Virus record (IMG/VR): IMGVR_UViG_3300032050_000093
Location: 1 to 64,000 of that record
From: a virus
DNA: 64,000 bases
Strand: one strand, 5' to 3'
In this document: positions 30,775 through 38,853 of the stretch, one piece after another
Layout: the number at the start of each line of letters is the position of its first letter
Numbering within the stretch: position 1 is the stretch's first letter
Notes under the pieces: model-generated
What the model was told of the DNA's origin: nothing
Databases searched by the model: none
Seen by the model: only the letters and a program-made list of their open reading frames with translations
Translations under genes and position numbers: made by a program

Positions 30775-31956
30775 AGCATTATGTGTAAACTCAGAAATCT
30801 TTCCTTTTTTAGGATCATGTACTTCTAAAATAGCTTGACGTTTTGATCCTGTAAACTTATTATGATAGTGCCAATAATCTGACTTACAAAGAGAAGGAAG
30901 ATGTTTTATGGAAAAGCCATGTATTTCATTATCTGTTACAAACTCAGTAACTTTCTTACTATGAAAGTGTCCAGTATAACATGTACGATATTTTGTTTCT
31001 CCCCATTCTTTAGGGAACTCTGTAGCATAAACAAGAGGTGTAGATTTTTTTGTAACATCACCGTGTTCAAAAGCAAAAAAGTTGTCACCATATACAACAA
31101 CTTTTCTTTCAGAATAATCTACTTTAAACTTAATATTTATATCTTGAAAACATTTAGAAAGAGCATGAGCTAAATGATATGAACTAAGTCTGTCATGATT
31201 ACCAGGGAGATAAACTATTTCTAATTCATTACAGAATTGTTTAATATAATTTACAGACCAATATAAAGTATTAAAAGCATCATCATATGCTTCTTGTGCT
31301 TTTAGTTCATTATCTACAGGCGTACCTGATGTTGTTGTTCCATGAAATGTGTCCATGTTTAAAAGATCCCCTCCTATAACATATATAATCTTTTCTAATC
31401 GATGGCTAGCGTATGCACGCATTACAAGATTTCTAATAGCATTTTTAAAGTCTTCAACTATAGTAAAGTTGCCCTCTTTGCCAAAATGTAAATCTTGAAT
31501 AGAAAGTACCGCAACTGATGGTGTTTCATATTTATCATTAATGTGAATACTAGTAACCTGCTCATACTTGGGATGAAAGGTCTCAAGCAATTTAGATATA
31601 TGATCAATAGGTTCTTGTTTCTTTTGTGTCACCATTGCTGATATATACCAACCAGAATGTGTTTCTTTATTCCAATATGAACTAAGCTTCCACTTATCAG
31701 TATCTATTTCTAAAAGTTGAATTATTTCTTCTGCTGTTCGCGGTTTGCAAACAGCAATCCCTTTTATTTCAGCAGTACCTTTTTCAACGTCTTCTTTAAA
31801 CTCTATAATTTTATGTGAAATTTTTGGAGGAGGAGTTTCTAAAACTTTTTGTTTTATTTTTTTGTATTCTTCTAGAGAAATTCCTAATTTTGTAGCACAA
31901 TATTCATCCGACTTTTTCCATCTTAAAGTCCCATAGACCTTGTGTTGTAAACTCAT
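30772..31956 (-). CDS. Calcineurin-like metallophosphoesterase, 394 aa
   Basis: All metallophosphoesterase motifs are present in order: D155-x-H157 (IQDLHFG), G-D197 (VIGGDLLN), G252-N-H-D255, H298 in FEHGD, and G329-H-F-H332. The enzyme should bind two metal ions and hydrolyse a phosphomono- or phosphodiester. The fold is shared by Mre11/SbcD nucleases and protein phosphatases, and the substrate cannot be read from sequence. The N-terminal 140 residues are a separate helical domain with a helix-turn-helix-like look (ATKLGISLEEYKKIKQK, 21-37), perhaps for DNA or partner binding. It stands between hairpins on both sides, so it may form its own transcription unit. Confidence 0.85.
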   Translation of the reverse strand: MSLQHKVYGTLRWKKSDEYCATKLGISLEEYKKIKQKVLETPPPKISHKIIEFKEDVEKGTAEIKGIAVCKPRTAEEIIQLLEIDTDKWKLSSYWNKETHSGWYISAMVTQKKQEPIDHISKLLETFHPKYEQVTSIHINDKYETPSVAVLSIQDLHFGKEGNFTIVEDFKNAIRNLVMRAYASHRLEKIIYVIGGDLLNMDTFHGTTTSGTPVDNELKAQEAYDDAFNTLYWSVNYIKQFCNELEIVYLPGNHDRLSSYHLAHALSKCFQDINIKFKVDYSERKVVVYGDNFFAFEHGDVTKKSTPLVYATEFPKEWGETKYRTCYTGHFHSKKVTEFVTDNEIHGFSIKHLPSLCKSDYWHYHNKFTGSKRQAILEVHDPKKGKISEFTHNA

Positions 31957-32019
31957 AAAGAATTGTTTAGTTTATGGTGTATAAAGTTATATTAGTTTTT
32001 TAACATATCCTAATATTTT

Positions 32020-32050
32020 TTAAAAACAAACCCTCCCTAGAAAAGGAGGG
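32020..32050 (-). terminator. Rho-independent terminator after the 101-aa gene
   Basis: CCCTCC-CTAGAAAA-GGAGGG at 32031-32050 forms a 6-7 bp GC-rich stem. Read on the minus strand it is followed by TTTGTTTTTA, a classic intrinsic terminator. It closes the adhesin/glycan unit and separates it from the phosphoesterase gene. Confidence 0.8.
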
Positions 32051-32096
32051 TGTAGATTAGTCGAAGAAAACCAACTAAACTCCGACATTTTTAATA

Positions 32097-32402
32097 TTAT
32101 TGATTTGCAAGGCAATTAATCTTTTCAATTATTATTTCAAGAACTCGAAATAAAGTTTTTTGATCAGGTGCTAAAAAATTAGTACCCCCACATGCTGCTA
32201 ATAATTTACTTACATCTAATTCTTCTAAGTTTAAACTATCTTTAACAGCACAATAATCTACAGCAAGTTTATAAACAACATCAGTTATGGTGTCACCTGT
32301 ACAAAGTGAAAGACAGGGTATATCAGGACCTTGCCAAATAACACAATTTGATGATATAGAATTACAGGTTTCTTTAGCTAAATTTGAATTTGAAGGCAGC
32401 AT
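32097..32402 (-). CDS. Solitary Cys module of the adhesin array, 101 aa
   Basis: The sequence follows the pattern CNSISSNCVIWQG...CLSLCTGDTITDVVYKLA, with a Leu-rich helical end (FRVLEIIIEKINCL). This matches the N-terminal module of three array proteins (for example CEQLYLSNCIIF...SVTDLLLKLLEKL at 48.9 kb, and related segments at 45.5 and 38.7 kb). Here the module stands alone, without a Thr/Ser stalk or C-terminal head. It may be an assembly adaptor, a small capping subunit, or the remnant of a larger adhesin after recombination. The intrinsic terminator lies about 50 bp past its stop codon. Function unknown. Confidence 0.7.
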   Translation of the reverse strand: MLPSNSNLAKETCNSISSNCVIWQGPDIPCLSLCTGDTITDVVYKLAVDYCAVKDSLNLEELDVSKLLAACGGTNFLAPDQKTLFRVLEIIIEKINCLANQ

Positions 32403-32506
32403 AACTAATTGATTATTATTACTTTATAATAAACTACTATGTGTAAACACTATGTCTACAATATAATATAAAGAAAAATAATCAATTTATCAAATAATTC
32501 TTTAGA
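32403..32506. other. AT-rich gap between glycan cassette and 101-aa gene
   Basis: No gene is visible in these 104 bp. On the minus strand it holds CTTTATATTATATTGTAGAC, similar to AT elements in three other gaps, and a direct repeat ACATAGT...ACATAGT. It could hold a promoter for the 101-aa gene, but I see no clear Bacteroidota -33/-7 pair. Confidence 0.3.
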
Positions 32507-33280
32507 TTACCCAATTCTATTTAAATCTAAATCAACAGATGGATCCCATGTTTGGAAACAATTGTGAACATATGACATAAAAGGATTGTATCTAAGATAA
32601 TGATGCGTCATACAACTTAGTAACATTTGACGTGTTTCATCAGGTTTTTTTATAGCAGATAAAATTTTTAAACAATCTTCAATTCCATTAAAATAATGAA
32701 TATTTGTAATTTTTTTTTCATTCTCAAAAGGAAACCAACCATTTAATTTTAAATAATATTTTTTATTTCCAATATTAAAACAATCTTCAAAATGTAAATT
32801 ATTTTCTTTTATCCATTGTCCAACAGATACATCTTCAGGTCCCCAGTTATTATTAATCATAGGGTTAGCTTGTTTTATTAATTGAGGGGATATAAAATAT
32901 CCTGCACCACCTGATGGAAAAACAAGAGTTGGTTCTTTTGGATAAACACCATGCATTTTTAACCCATAAACACAATTTTTATCAAGAAATTCAATTATAA
33001 AATTGAACATTTTAATATTTAATATTGCATCATCATCAATAAATACAAGCCAATCATATTCATGAAATTCATTAGTATTTTTAACTAAATTTATTAAAGT
33101 AACTGTTTTTTCTTCAGCACTATAATAATGAGTTTTTTCAGAACCTGATATTTCAGGGTATTTTCCAGTTAAAATATCTGTAAGACAAACATAGTCTTGG
33201 TCTTTTAACCAAGTGTCAACACAAATTTTAACTCTATCAATATTTACACTAGATGTTTTTAAAATAATTTTATATCTCAT
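32507..33280 (-). CDS. Fringe/GT31-like glycosyltransferase, 257 aa
   Basis: A GT-A type glycosyltransferase. WLVFIDDDAI (D82-D83-D84) is the metal/nucleotide-sugar binding motif in its usual hydrophobic setting. GGAGYFIS (124-131) and GPEDVSVG (147-154) match the Fringe/beta-1,3-galactosyltransferase (GT31) layout, where a GGAG segment is followed by a conserved acidic P-(D/E)-D motif. Length is near that of a bare catalytic domain, with no membrane anchor, so it would act in the cytoplasm. It is the last gene of a four-gene glycan cassette, 3 bp from the methyltransferase gene, directly downstream of the Thr/Ser-rich adhesin genes. Glycosylation of those stalks is my inference. The sugar specificity is unknown. 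Confidence 0.8.
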   Translation of the reverse strand: MRYKIILKTSSVNIDRVKICVDTWLKDQDYVCLTDILTGKYPEISGSEKTHYYSAEEKTVTLINLVKNTNEFHEYDWLVFIDDDAILNIKMFNFIIEFLDKNCVYGLKMHGVYPKEPTLVFPSGGAGYFISPQLIKQANPMINNNWGPEDVSVGQWIKENNLHFEDCFNIGNKKYYLKLNGWFPFENEKKITNIHYFNGIEDCLKILSAIKKPDETRQMLLSCMTHHYLRYNPFMSYVHNCFQTWDPSVDLDLNRIG

Positions 33281-33283
33281 TTA

Positions 33284-33904
33284 TTAACTTTTTGACCAAG
33301 CTTCCCAAACAAAATCATATTTATATTTTATATTAAATCCATTTTCTATTAATCCATTTTGAATTAATTGTCTTTTTTCTATTGCATTTTCAATTCCTAA
33401 ATGAAATTGAATTTGAATATTTTTAAATTTATTAATTACTTTTGTTTTTAACATATAATCTAATAATAAATACTCGTCTCCTTCAATATTTATTTGAAGA
33501 AGATCAATCATATCTATAGTATAATCTTCTAATATTGAATCTATTGTTTTAAACTGTACATTTATTTTTTCTGATTCATTTTCCAAATTTGAAGATGACG
33601 CATCTCCGTTTAAATATATTATACCATTTTTATTTTCAATTCCAATAGCTACAGGAATTATTTTAACTTTGTTATTATGTTTAAACTTTGAAATCATTTG
33701 ATCATAAAATAAAGGAATAGGTTCAACAATATAAACATAAGGATTAAACTTATTAATTATTTTTTCAGCCCAAACACCTACAAATCCTCCAATATCCATA
33801 ACTTTTGATTCTTCGTTTAAATCATAATTTAAAATGTAAGTTAAATCTCCATAATCAGAAAACCATCGTTGTACTTCTTCTGGGTGTAAATATAAATTTG
33901 CCAT
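33284..33904 (-). CDS. FkbM-family SAM methyltransferase, 206 aa
   Basis: Contains the SAM-binding glycine loop VMDIGGFVGVWA (DIGGFVGVW at 37-45), the ribose-binding acidic end of beta-2 (YIVEPIP, E61) and the late FkbM segment LLQINIEGDEYLLL (about 135-148), which is usually IDVEG in this family. FkbM enzymes O-methylate sugars or small molecules. Here it lies 5 bp downstream of a fucosyltransferase-like gene and 3 bp upstream of a Fringe-like gene, so methylation of a sugar in the same glycan is the natural reading. Fucose O-methylation would be a specific, testable case. Confidence 0.8.
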   Translation of the reverse strand: MANLYLHPEEVQRWFSDYGDLTYILNYDLNEESKVMDIGGFVGVWAEKIINKFNPYVYIVEPIPLFYDQMISKFKHNNKVKIIPVAIGIENKNGIIYLNGDASSSNLENESEKINVQFKTIDSILEDYTIDMIDLLQINIEGDEYLLLDYMLKTKVINKFKNIQIQFHLGIENAIEKRQLIQNGLIENGFNIKYKYDFVWEAWSKS

Positions 33905-33909
33905 TATAA

Positions 33910-34692
33910 TTAATCTTTAGAATATATATATCCATTTTTATACAATGTTTCATGTATAATCCAATTTTTACAATATATTTCATCCCAGTTTTTTGGTCCA
34001 TTAGGACCATACCAGGTTTTAGGAGCAATAACAATTTTATTTTTATTTTTAGATAAATACGCTCCCCACCAACTAAAAGATGAATTTGATATTACAAAAT
34101 GATGACATAGTGATAGTATCCATAAATCTTCATAAGATTTATAACCTTCAGAATATATTGCTCCTTCAATATTTAAATTTTTTTTACACCATTCTATATC
34201 ATCACTAACAATTAAAATTTGATTATTAGGAACATGTTTAATTGCTTCTAAAATATATTCTTTAGACAAAGTTGGATGAATATCTGGATAACTTAAATAG
34301 TCCCCTCTTCTCACATGAATAGCAGTTATTTCTTTAACAAAAATAATAGGAAGTTCTAGTTTTATTTTATTGATAAATTCTATAGGAGGATAAAATAAAT
34401 CTTTTATTTCATTAGAATATTTATTAAAATAATTTTCACTTTGAAAATAACCAGTATATAAGGTATGCGTATTATCAGAAGGTATTTCTAAATTATAATT
34501 TTTATTATCAACATAATCATCTATAAAAATGAAATCTTTAAATATTGTATTAACATATTCATTTGAAAAATGCGATTTATATAAATAAAGTTCTTTACCA
34601 TATTCTTTTGCTTTAGCATATGCGTTAGCAACCATAAATAAATTATTACCCAATCTTCCTGCAACTATTGGTAATATATAATCAATTTTCAT
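33910..34692 (-). CDS. GT11 alpha-1,2-fucosyltransferase-like enzyme, 260 aa
   Basis: Strong match to family GT11. The N-terminus has GRLGNNLFM (12-20), the donor-site motif HVRRGDY lies at 126-132, and SNSSFSWWGAYL at 202-213 is the conserved C-terminal motif. These enzymes transfer L-fucose from GDP-fucose to a galactose on a growing glycan. It is soluble, so it acts in the cytoplasm on host-derived GDP-fucose, a sugar many Bacteroidota make. The ATG overlaps the end of the upstream glycosyltransferase gene by 11 bp, so the two are coupled. The acceptor is unknown. I suggest a glycan built on the adhesin stalks. Confidence 0.85.
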   Translation of the reverse strand: MKIDYILPIVAGRLGNNLFMVANAYAKAKEYGKELYLYKSHFSNEYVNTIFKDFIFIDDYVDNKNYNLEIPSDNTHTLYTGYFQSENYFNKYSNEIKDLFYPPIEFINKIKLELPIIFVKEITAIHVRRGDYLSYPDIHPTLSKEYILEAIKHVPNNQILIVSDDIEWCKKNLNIEGAIYSEGYKSYEDLWILSLCHHFVISNSSFSWWGAYLSKNKNKIVIAPKTWYGPNGPKNWDEIYCKNWIIHETLYKNGYIYSKD

Positions 34693-35593
34693 GTTTTATA
34701 GCAAGTATTTCTTTTACATAATTATATGAGCAAAAATTATTATTATATGATTCTAATTTTACATCGTAAGGTTTTGAATTCATATATGCAGCTTTATAAA
34801 ATAAATCTTTTCTATCATCTGTCACACCTGCATTGTGATAAATAGGAGCTTGACTCCATCTAAACATTGGATCAGTTGCCCAACAAAAATCTAATCTTTT
34901 ATCTACTTTAGTTTCATTTCCAAACAACCACGCATTCCATAATAATGACCACATACCTGCTGTCCATTTTTGAATAGCATATCCTTCACCTTTCCATAAT
35001 GGTTCCTCATTACAAAAATGTGCATATAGTTTAATTGAATCTTTTTCTACTTTATCCCAATATTCAAATGTTGTATTTTTTACAATATGTTGAGCACCAC
35101 CTGAATCTGCATTTCTTTCTTTTGGAATGCTTGGATCAATTCCTATTACATCACACATTTTAAGATAAACATCTTCTCCTTTTGTAAGAATATATTGAGT
35201 GCCTATGTATCCTACAGTATCGCTTAGATACCAGATATTATCTTTTTCCATGTCGCTAAAATCTACTGGACGTGTAAATATAATATCACAATCATGTAAA
35301 AAAAGAACTTCTTTTTCTAATTCAGGATACGCTTTTAGATGTTGTTTCATCATGTTAAAGTATATCGATGGGATATACGTTTGATTTTCACGCGTATCTT
35401 TATAAAAAAAGAAGTTTACAGTATTATATTTATTTTGAAGATCAAGCCATTCGGCTGGAGGGATATCCCCATGATATGCACATAAAATATGCATATCATT
35501 TGGATTAATATTGTTTTTAATAAAGTTATTGATCATCACCTCTATTTGCCATGTATAATATGGAATAGCAGGTTGAGCACATACAAATTTCAT
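34682..35593 (-). CDS. DxD glycosyltransferase, first gene of the glycan cassette, 303 aa
   Basis: VLFLHDCDIIF (D101-C-D103) is a glycosyltransferase DxD motif after a hydrophobic strand. The start (AQPAIPYYTWQIEVMINNF), a later WTAGMWSLLWNAW segment and a C-terminal IYHNAGV are all consistent with a GT-A enzyme. The pattern loosely recalls eukaryotic peptidyl-hydroxyproline/serine O-glycosyltransferases and their phage relatives, which would make it the enzyme that puts the first sugar on Ser/Thr. That resemblance is from memory and uncertain. It lies about 40 bp downstream of a Thr/Ser-rich adhesin gene and overlaps the fucosyltransferase-like gene. Confidence 0.75.
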   Translation of the reverse strand: MKFVCAQPAIPYYTWQIEVMINNFIKNNINPNDMHILCAYHGDIPPAEWLDLQNKYNTVNFFFYKDTRENQTYIPSIYFNMMKQHLKAYPELEKEVLFLHDCDIIFTRPVDFSDMEKDNIWYLSDTVGYIGTQYILTKGEDVYLKMCDVIGIDPSIPKERNADSGGAQHIVKNTTFEYWDKVEKDSIKLYAHFCNEEPLWKGEGYAIQKWTAGMWSLLWNAWLFGNETKVDKRLDFCWATDPMFRWSQAPIYHNAGVTDDRKDLFYKAAYMNSKPYDVKLESYNNNFCSYNYVKEILAIKHEN

Positions 35594-35633
35594 AAATGTT
35601 GGTTTTAACGTAAAATTAAATAATTATTTAATA

Positions 35634-37367
35634 TTATTGAAAGTTTTCACATGAATTTATTTGACTAATTATTAAATATTTAGTTGATGATATGTCTACA
35701 GTTTTTATAATTTCTGTTACAGGTATTCCACCTACAACTAAATTATAAATTTTACCTGATAGAATATTTACACCAGATATTAAATTTGAACTATATAATA
35801 TACTTCCATTAGTTGTGCCTGAAGGAATTGTATAATTAAAAGATACATTAGAATTAATAGGTCCTCCATTACAACTTACTTGTGAAAATGTCATTAATGA
35901 TCCTGTAATAGCAATATTGGAACCAATATTTGCATTATCAATCATAAATCTTAAACGCAAATTTTCAGATCCACTTGCTCCAGTTTTTTCAATATTAATG
36001 AATATATGTGGAGAATTACATTTTCCCAAATATATTGAATTAACAATTTTTGATAGTGGATTTAATAATTGTATATTCCACACATCATTTCCACTATTAA
36101 TTGTTAAATAACTATTTGGTACTGGAATATTTACAGGAGTTGTAGCAGAAGAATTGGTGTATAAAATACTATTATTTCCATTAACAAAATTAGAATCTGT
36201 TGGATATACTTTTGTATAATATGTAAATTGATTGGAACAACCTACTGCTATTGATTGTGATAATTCAGGAAATGCTGCCGATGCTTGCCATGTATATATT
36301 GTTGTCGTAGTTGTGGTAGATGTAGATGTAGTTGTAGATGTGCTTGTTGTAGTAGAAGGAGGTATAGTAGTAGGAGCAGGTAATCCAGAACAAGGGCAAT
36401 ATGCGTATTCTGACATACCAGATGTAACTTCATATCTTATAGTTAAATTACCATTTAAAATATAATTTATTGATGATTCATCTGTAGTACATATATATTG
36501 AGATTGACTTGGAGAAATCAATATACTTCCCCCACTTCCATTACATGGATTATAACTTCCACTTACAGTACCTGTTGATGATGTATTTCTAATTCTATAA
36601 CATTTACATACTCCAGGTGCAGCTGTACTTGTAGTTGTTGTAGGAGGTATTGTAGTAGTAGAAGTTGTAGATGTACTTGTGGTAGAAGTTGTTGATGTTG
36701 AGGTAGTAGATGTTGAGGTAGTAGATGTAGTAGTTGGAGAACAAGATCCATATGTAGAACTTAACATAGAGGCTGTTCCTAAAACAGAACTTGATGATTG
36801 CCATTGATTAGGTGTTCCTGATATTGGAGTTGGTGTATTATTATCAAGAATAGAAAATAAAGTTCCAGCTTCTAATCCAGAACTAAATTGCCATCTTAAA
36901 TTAAAAGGACTCCAATATACAAACCCAGCAGGTGAAAGATCGTAAACAGGTCTTCCAGCATAATTAGAAGGATTTTGTTTAATGTTTAAACAGTATAAAT
37001 TAGGTAAAGGAGCATACCAACAAAAACATATGCCAGCATTTGCATTTGTTGTAGTTGTTGTAAAATTAGCAGATGTTGTTGTAGATGTAGTTGTTGTTGG
37101 AGGAAGTGTTGTTGTGCTTGTACTAGTGGTCGTAGTTATCTGATATCCAATCGGATAGGTAATTTCATTATTACATTTATCACCTAGTGATTTAATTGTA
37201 ATAAAGTTAGCATTAATATCTACAAATGTTGTTATTCCATTAATTAAATCAGTTTTTGAAAAAACATCAGGAGATGCATTTCCAATATCAGGAATAATTC
37301 TAAAATTAGGCCCTAAATAAGCACCTAAAGGTTCTAATAATTGTACATAAATTTTTTTTGTTGCCAC
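35634..37367 (-). CDS. Modular tail adhesin with three Thr/Ser stalks, 577 aa
   Basis: The N-terminal 75 residues (PLGAYLGPNFRI...DLINGITTFVDI...ITIKSLGDKC) match a module shared with four other proteins of the array. Three Thr/Ser/Pro stalks follow, separated by Cys-containing domains: one beginning CFCWYAPL and one beginning CKCYRIRNT, the CxC(Y/W) module used across the array. The C-terminal 180 or so residues are a beta-rich Ile/Asn/Ser-rich domain that I cannot assign. Likely a tail fibre or surface adhesin. It is the last array gene before the glycan cassette. The stalks look mucin-like and are candidates for O-glycosylation. Confidence 0.75.
   Translation of the reverse strand: MATKKIYVQLLEPLGAYLGPNFRIIPDIGNASPDVFSKTDLINGITTFVDINANFITIKSLGDKCNNEITYPIGYQITTTTSTSTTTLPPTTTTSTTTSANFTTTTTNANAGICFCWYAPLPNLYCLNIKQNPSNYAGRPVYDLSPAGFVYWSPFNLRWQFSSGLEAGTLFSILDNNTPTPISGTPNQWQSSSSVLGTASMLSSTYGSCSPTTTSTTSTSTTSTSTTSTTSTSTTSTTTIPPTTTTSTAAPGVCKCYRIRNTSSTGTVSGSYNPCNGSGGSILISPSQSQYICTTDESSINYILNGNLTIRYEVTSGMSEYAYCPCSGLPAPTTIPPSTTTSTSTTTSTSTTTTTTIYTWQASAAFPELSQSIAVGCSNQFTYYTKVYPTDSNFVNGNNSILYTNSSATTPVNIPVPNSYLTINSGNDVWNIQLLNPLSKIVNSIYLGKCNSPHIFINIEKTGASGSENLRLRFMIDNANIGSNIAITGSLMTFSQVSCNGGPINSNVSFNYTIPSGTTNGSILYSSNLISGVNILSGKIYNLVVGGIPVTEIIKTVDISSTKYLIISQINSCENFQ
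36623..36737 (-). repeat. Thr/Ser-codon repeat (second stalk of the 577-aa adhesin)
   Basis: Imperfect tandem ACT/TCA/ACA codons encode an uninterrupted run of Thr and Ser ending in Pro-Pro-Thr. Two further tracts in the same gene lie at about 36300-36378 and 37045-37137. Confidence 0.85.
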
Positions 37368-37383
37368 TTTGATTTATTTTTTA

Positions 37384-38841
37384 TTAACAGTTGTTTGTTG
37401 GTTGAGGACACCCACCAGGACAGGATCCACTCACCTGAGTTATTGTAATGCAGTTACTATAATTTGGAATTGCAGTTCCTCCTGAAATTAACACGGAAAA
37501 ACCCCAATTCATAACAGTTGAATCTGTTCCTCCACAATATGATGCTGTAGTAGTATAATCACCAATATACCAAACACTAGGATATGATGGTTTAATATTA
37601 AATTCAATTACTGCACCAATTGTTGATGAACTTATTACAGTTGCTGTAACATACCCACATCCAGTTGAAGAATTTGTTATAGCTGCTAATTGATTTGCAA
37701 CATCAATCATTGTATTACCAGCTACTGCATTATAAATTATTTGATTACAACCTGATATATTATAGCCATCTGTTGTAAATGACATTCCTATTTTAAACTG
37801 CTTACCTGCAGTAACAGTTCCATTAAGTTGTAATCTATAACCTTTTGTACCAGATGCTTGTGCTGGAGGTATGCAACCTGGGACAACTCCTATATTTATT
37901 GTCAACCAAGCTAAAGGATTAGAATCACCAATTTGAGTTACAAGATAAGAAGGTTCAGATGGAATTATAGGCTGTGTTAATGAACATATTACTTGAGCAA
38001 CATTACTAGTACTATTAACGGTAGCTAATTGATTATTTTGACATGATGTATAATAAATAGGGCTTGTAATATTTCCAGAACATTTATTACATATATTCCA
38101 ACATTTACATGGATCTGTTGTAGTTGTAGTAGTGTAACAATCTGTATTTTGTGTACAAGATCCTGTATTAGGAGTAATATTTACGAACACTTGAGGATCT
38201 GTAGAAGTAGGTACATTTTTAGAACATACATATTTTATAGGAAAATTATTTATGAATGCTCTACTTATTGTCTCAATAATTGGGCTATTACTTGAACAAG
38301 GAATATAAGTAAAAGAAGTTGTAGGAGGGTTAGGTGTAGGATTTGCAAAATCAACATTAAAGTTTACAACATTATAACACTTACATGAAACAGTAGTAGT
38401 AGATGTAGTAGATGTAGAAGTTGATGTTGAAGTACTTGTAGAGGTAGTAGTTGTTGCAGCAATTGTAGTAGTAGAAGTACTAGTACTTGTAGATGTTGAT
38501 GTACTAGTACTAGTAGTAGTTATAGAATCTTGAACAACATCAACAATGGCTCCACAAAAATCACAAGAACATGTAAAACCATACACACGTTCATATAATG
38601 TTCTAATTATTGTATTAATATTAGGAGGACTCCCGTCTTTTTCTTTTTTGATAATAGGAACATCAATATCAAGTGTAATACATTCAGCAGGAAATGCATC
38701 TTCACATTCTGATGAATCTGTAGAAGATAGTGAATACACGTTTTGTTCAAAAGATAAATTTGTATCTTGAACAATTCTAGTGTTATTAGAACATGTACAA
38801 GGATTGCAATTACAAGGATTATATGTATTATTACATGTCAT
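37384..38841 (-). CDS. Modular Cys-rich adhesin with Thr/Ser stalk, 485 aa
   Basis: The N-terminus begins with clustered Cys (CNNTYNPCNCNPCTC). A CEDAFPAECITLDI...NINTIIRTLYERVYGF module follows, the same type found in the 128-, 277- and 101-aa proteins. After a pure Thr/Ser stalk come two CxC(Y/W) modules (CKCYNVVNF and CKCWNICNK), joined by a short TTTTTT linker, and then a beta-rich C-terminal region ending in CPGGCPQPTNNC. The many Cys suggest disulfides in the finished virion. There is no enzyme motif. Likely a fibre or adhesin subunit. Confidence 0.75.
   Translation of the reverse strand: MTCNNTYNPCNCNPCTCSNNTRIVQDTNLSFEQNVYSLSSTDSSECEDAFPAECITLDIDVPIIKKEKDGSPPNINTIIRTLYERVYGFTCSCDFCGAIVDVVQDSITTTSTSTSTSTSTSTSTTTIAATTTTSTSTSTSTSTSTTSTTTVSCKCYNVVNFNVDFANPTPNPPTTSFTYIPCSSNSPIIETISRAFINNFPIKYVCSKNVPTSTDPQVFVNITPNTGSCTQNTDCYTTTTTTDPCKCWNICNKCSGNITSPIYYTSCQNNQLATVNSTSNVAQVICSLTQPIIPSEPSYLVTQIGDSNPLAWLTINIGVVPGCIPPAQASGTKGYRLQLNGTVTAGKQFKIGMSFTTDGYNISGCNQIIYNAVAGNTMIDVANQLAAITNSSTGCGYVTATVISSSTIGAVIEFNIKPSYPSVWYIGDYTTTASYCGGTDSTVMNWGFSVLISGGTAIPNYSNCITITQVSGSCPGGCPQPTNNC
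38392..38522 (-). repeat. Thr/Ser-codon repeat (stalk of the 485-aa adhesin)
   Basis: Alternating Ser and Thr codons in short hexanucleotide-like units, broken only by an Ile-Ala-Ala turn. Confidence 0.85.
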
Positions 38842-38853
38842 AAAAATTTTTAT

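Noticed and set aside
30772-31956. Calling the phosphoesterase Mre11/SbcD
   Set aside because: Catalytic motifs are shared by the whole superfamily; no SbcC partner is adjacent and the N-terminal domain differs.
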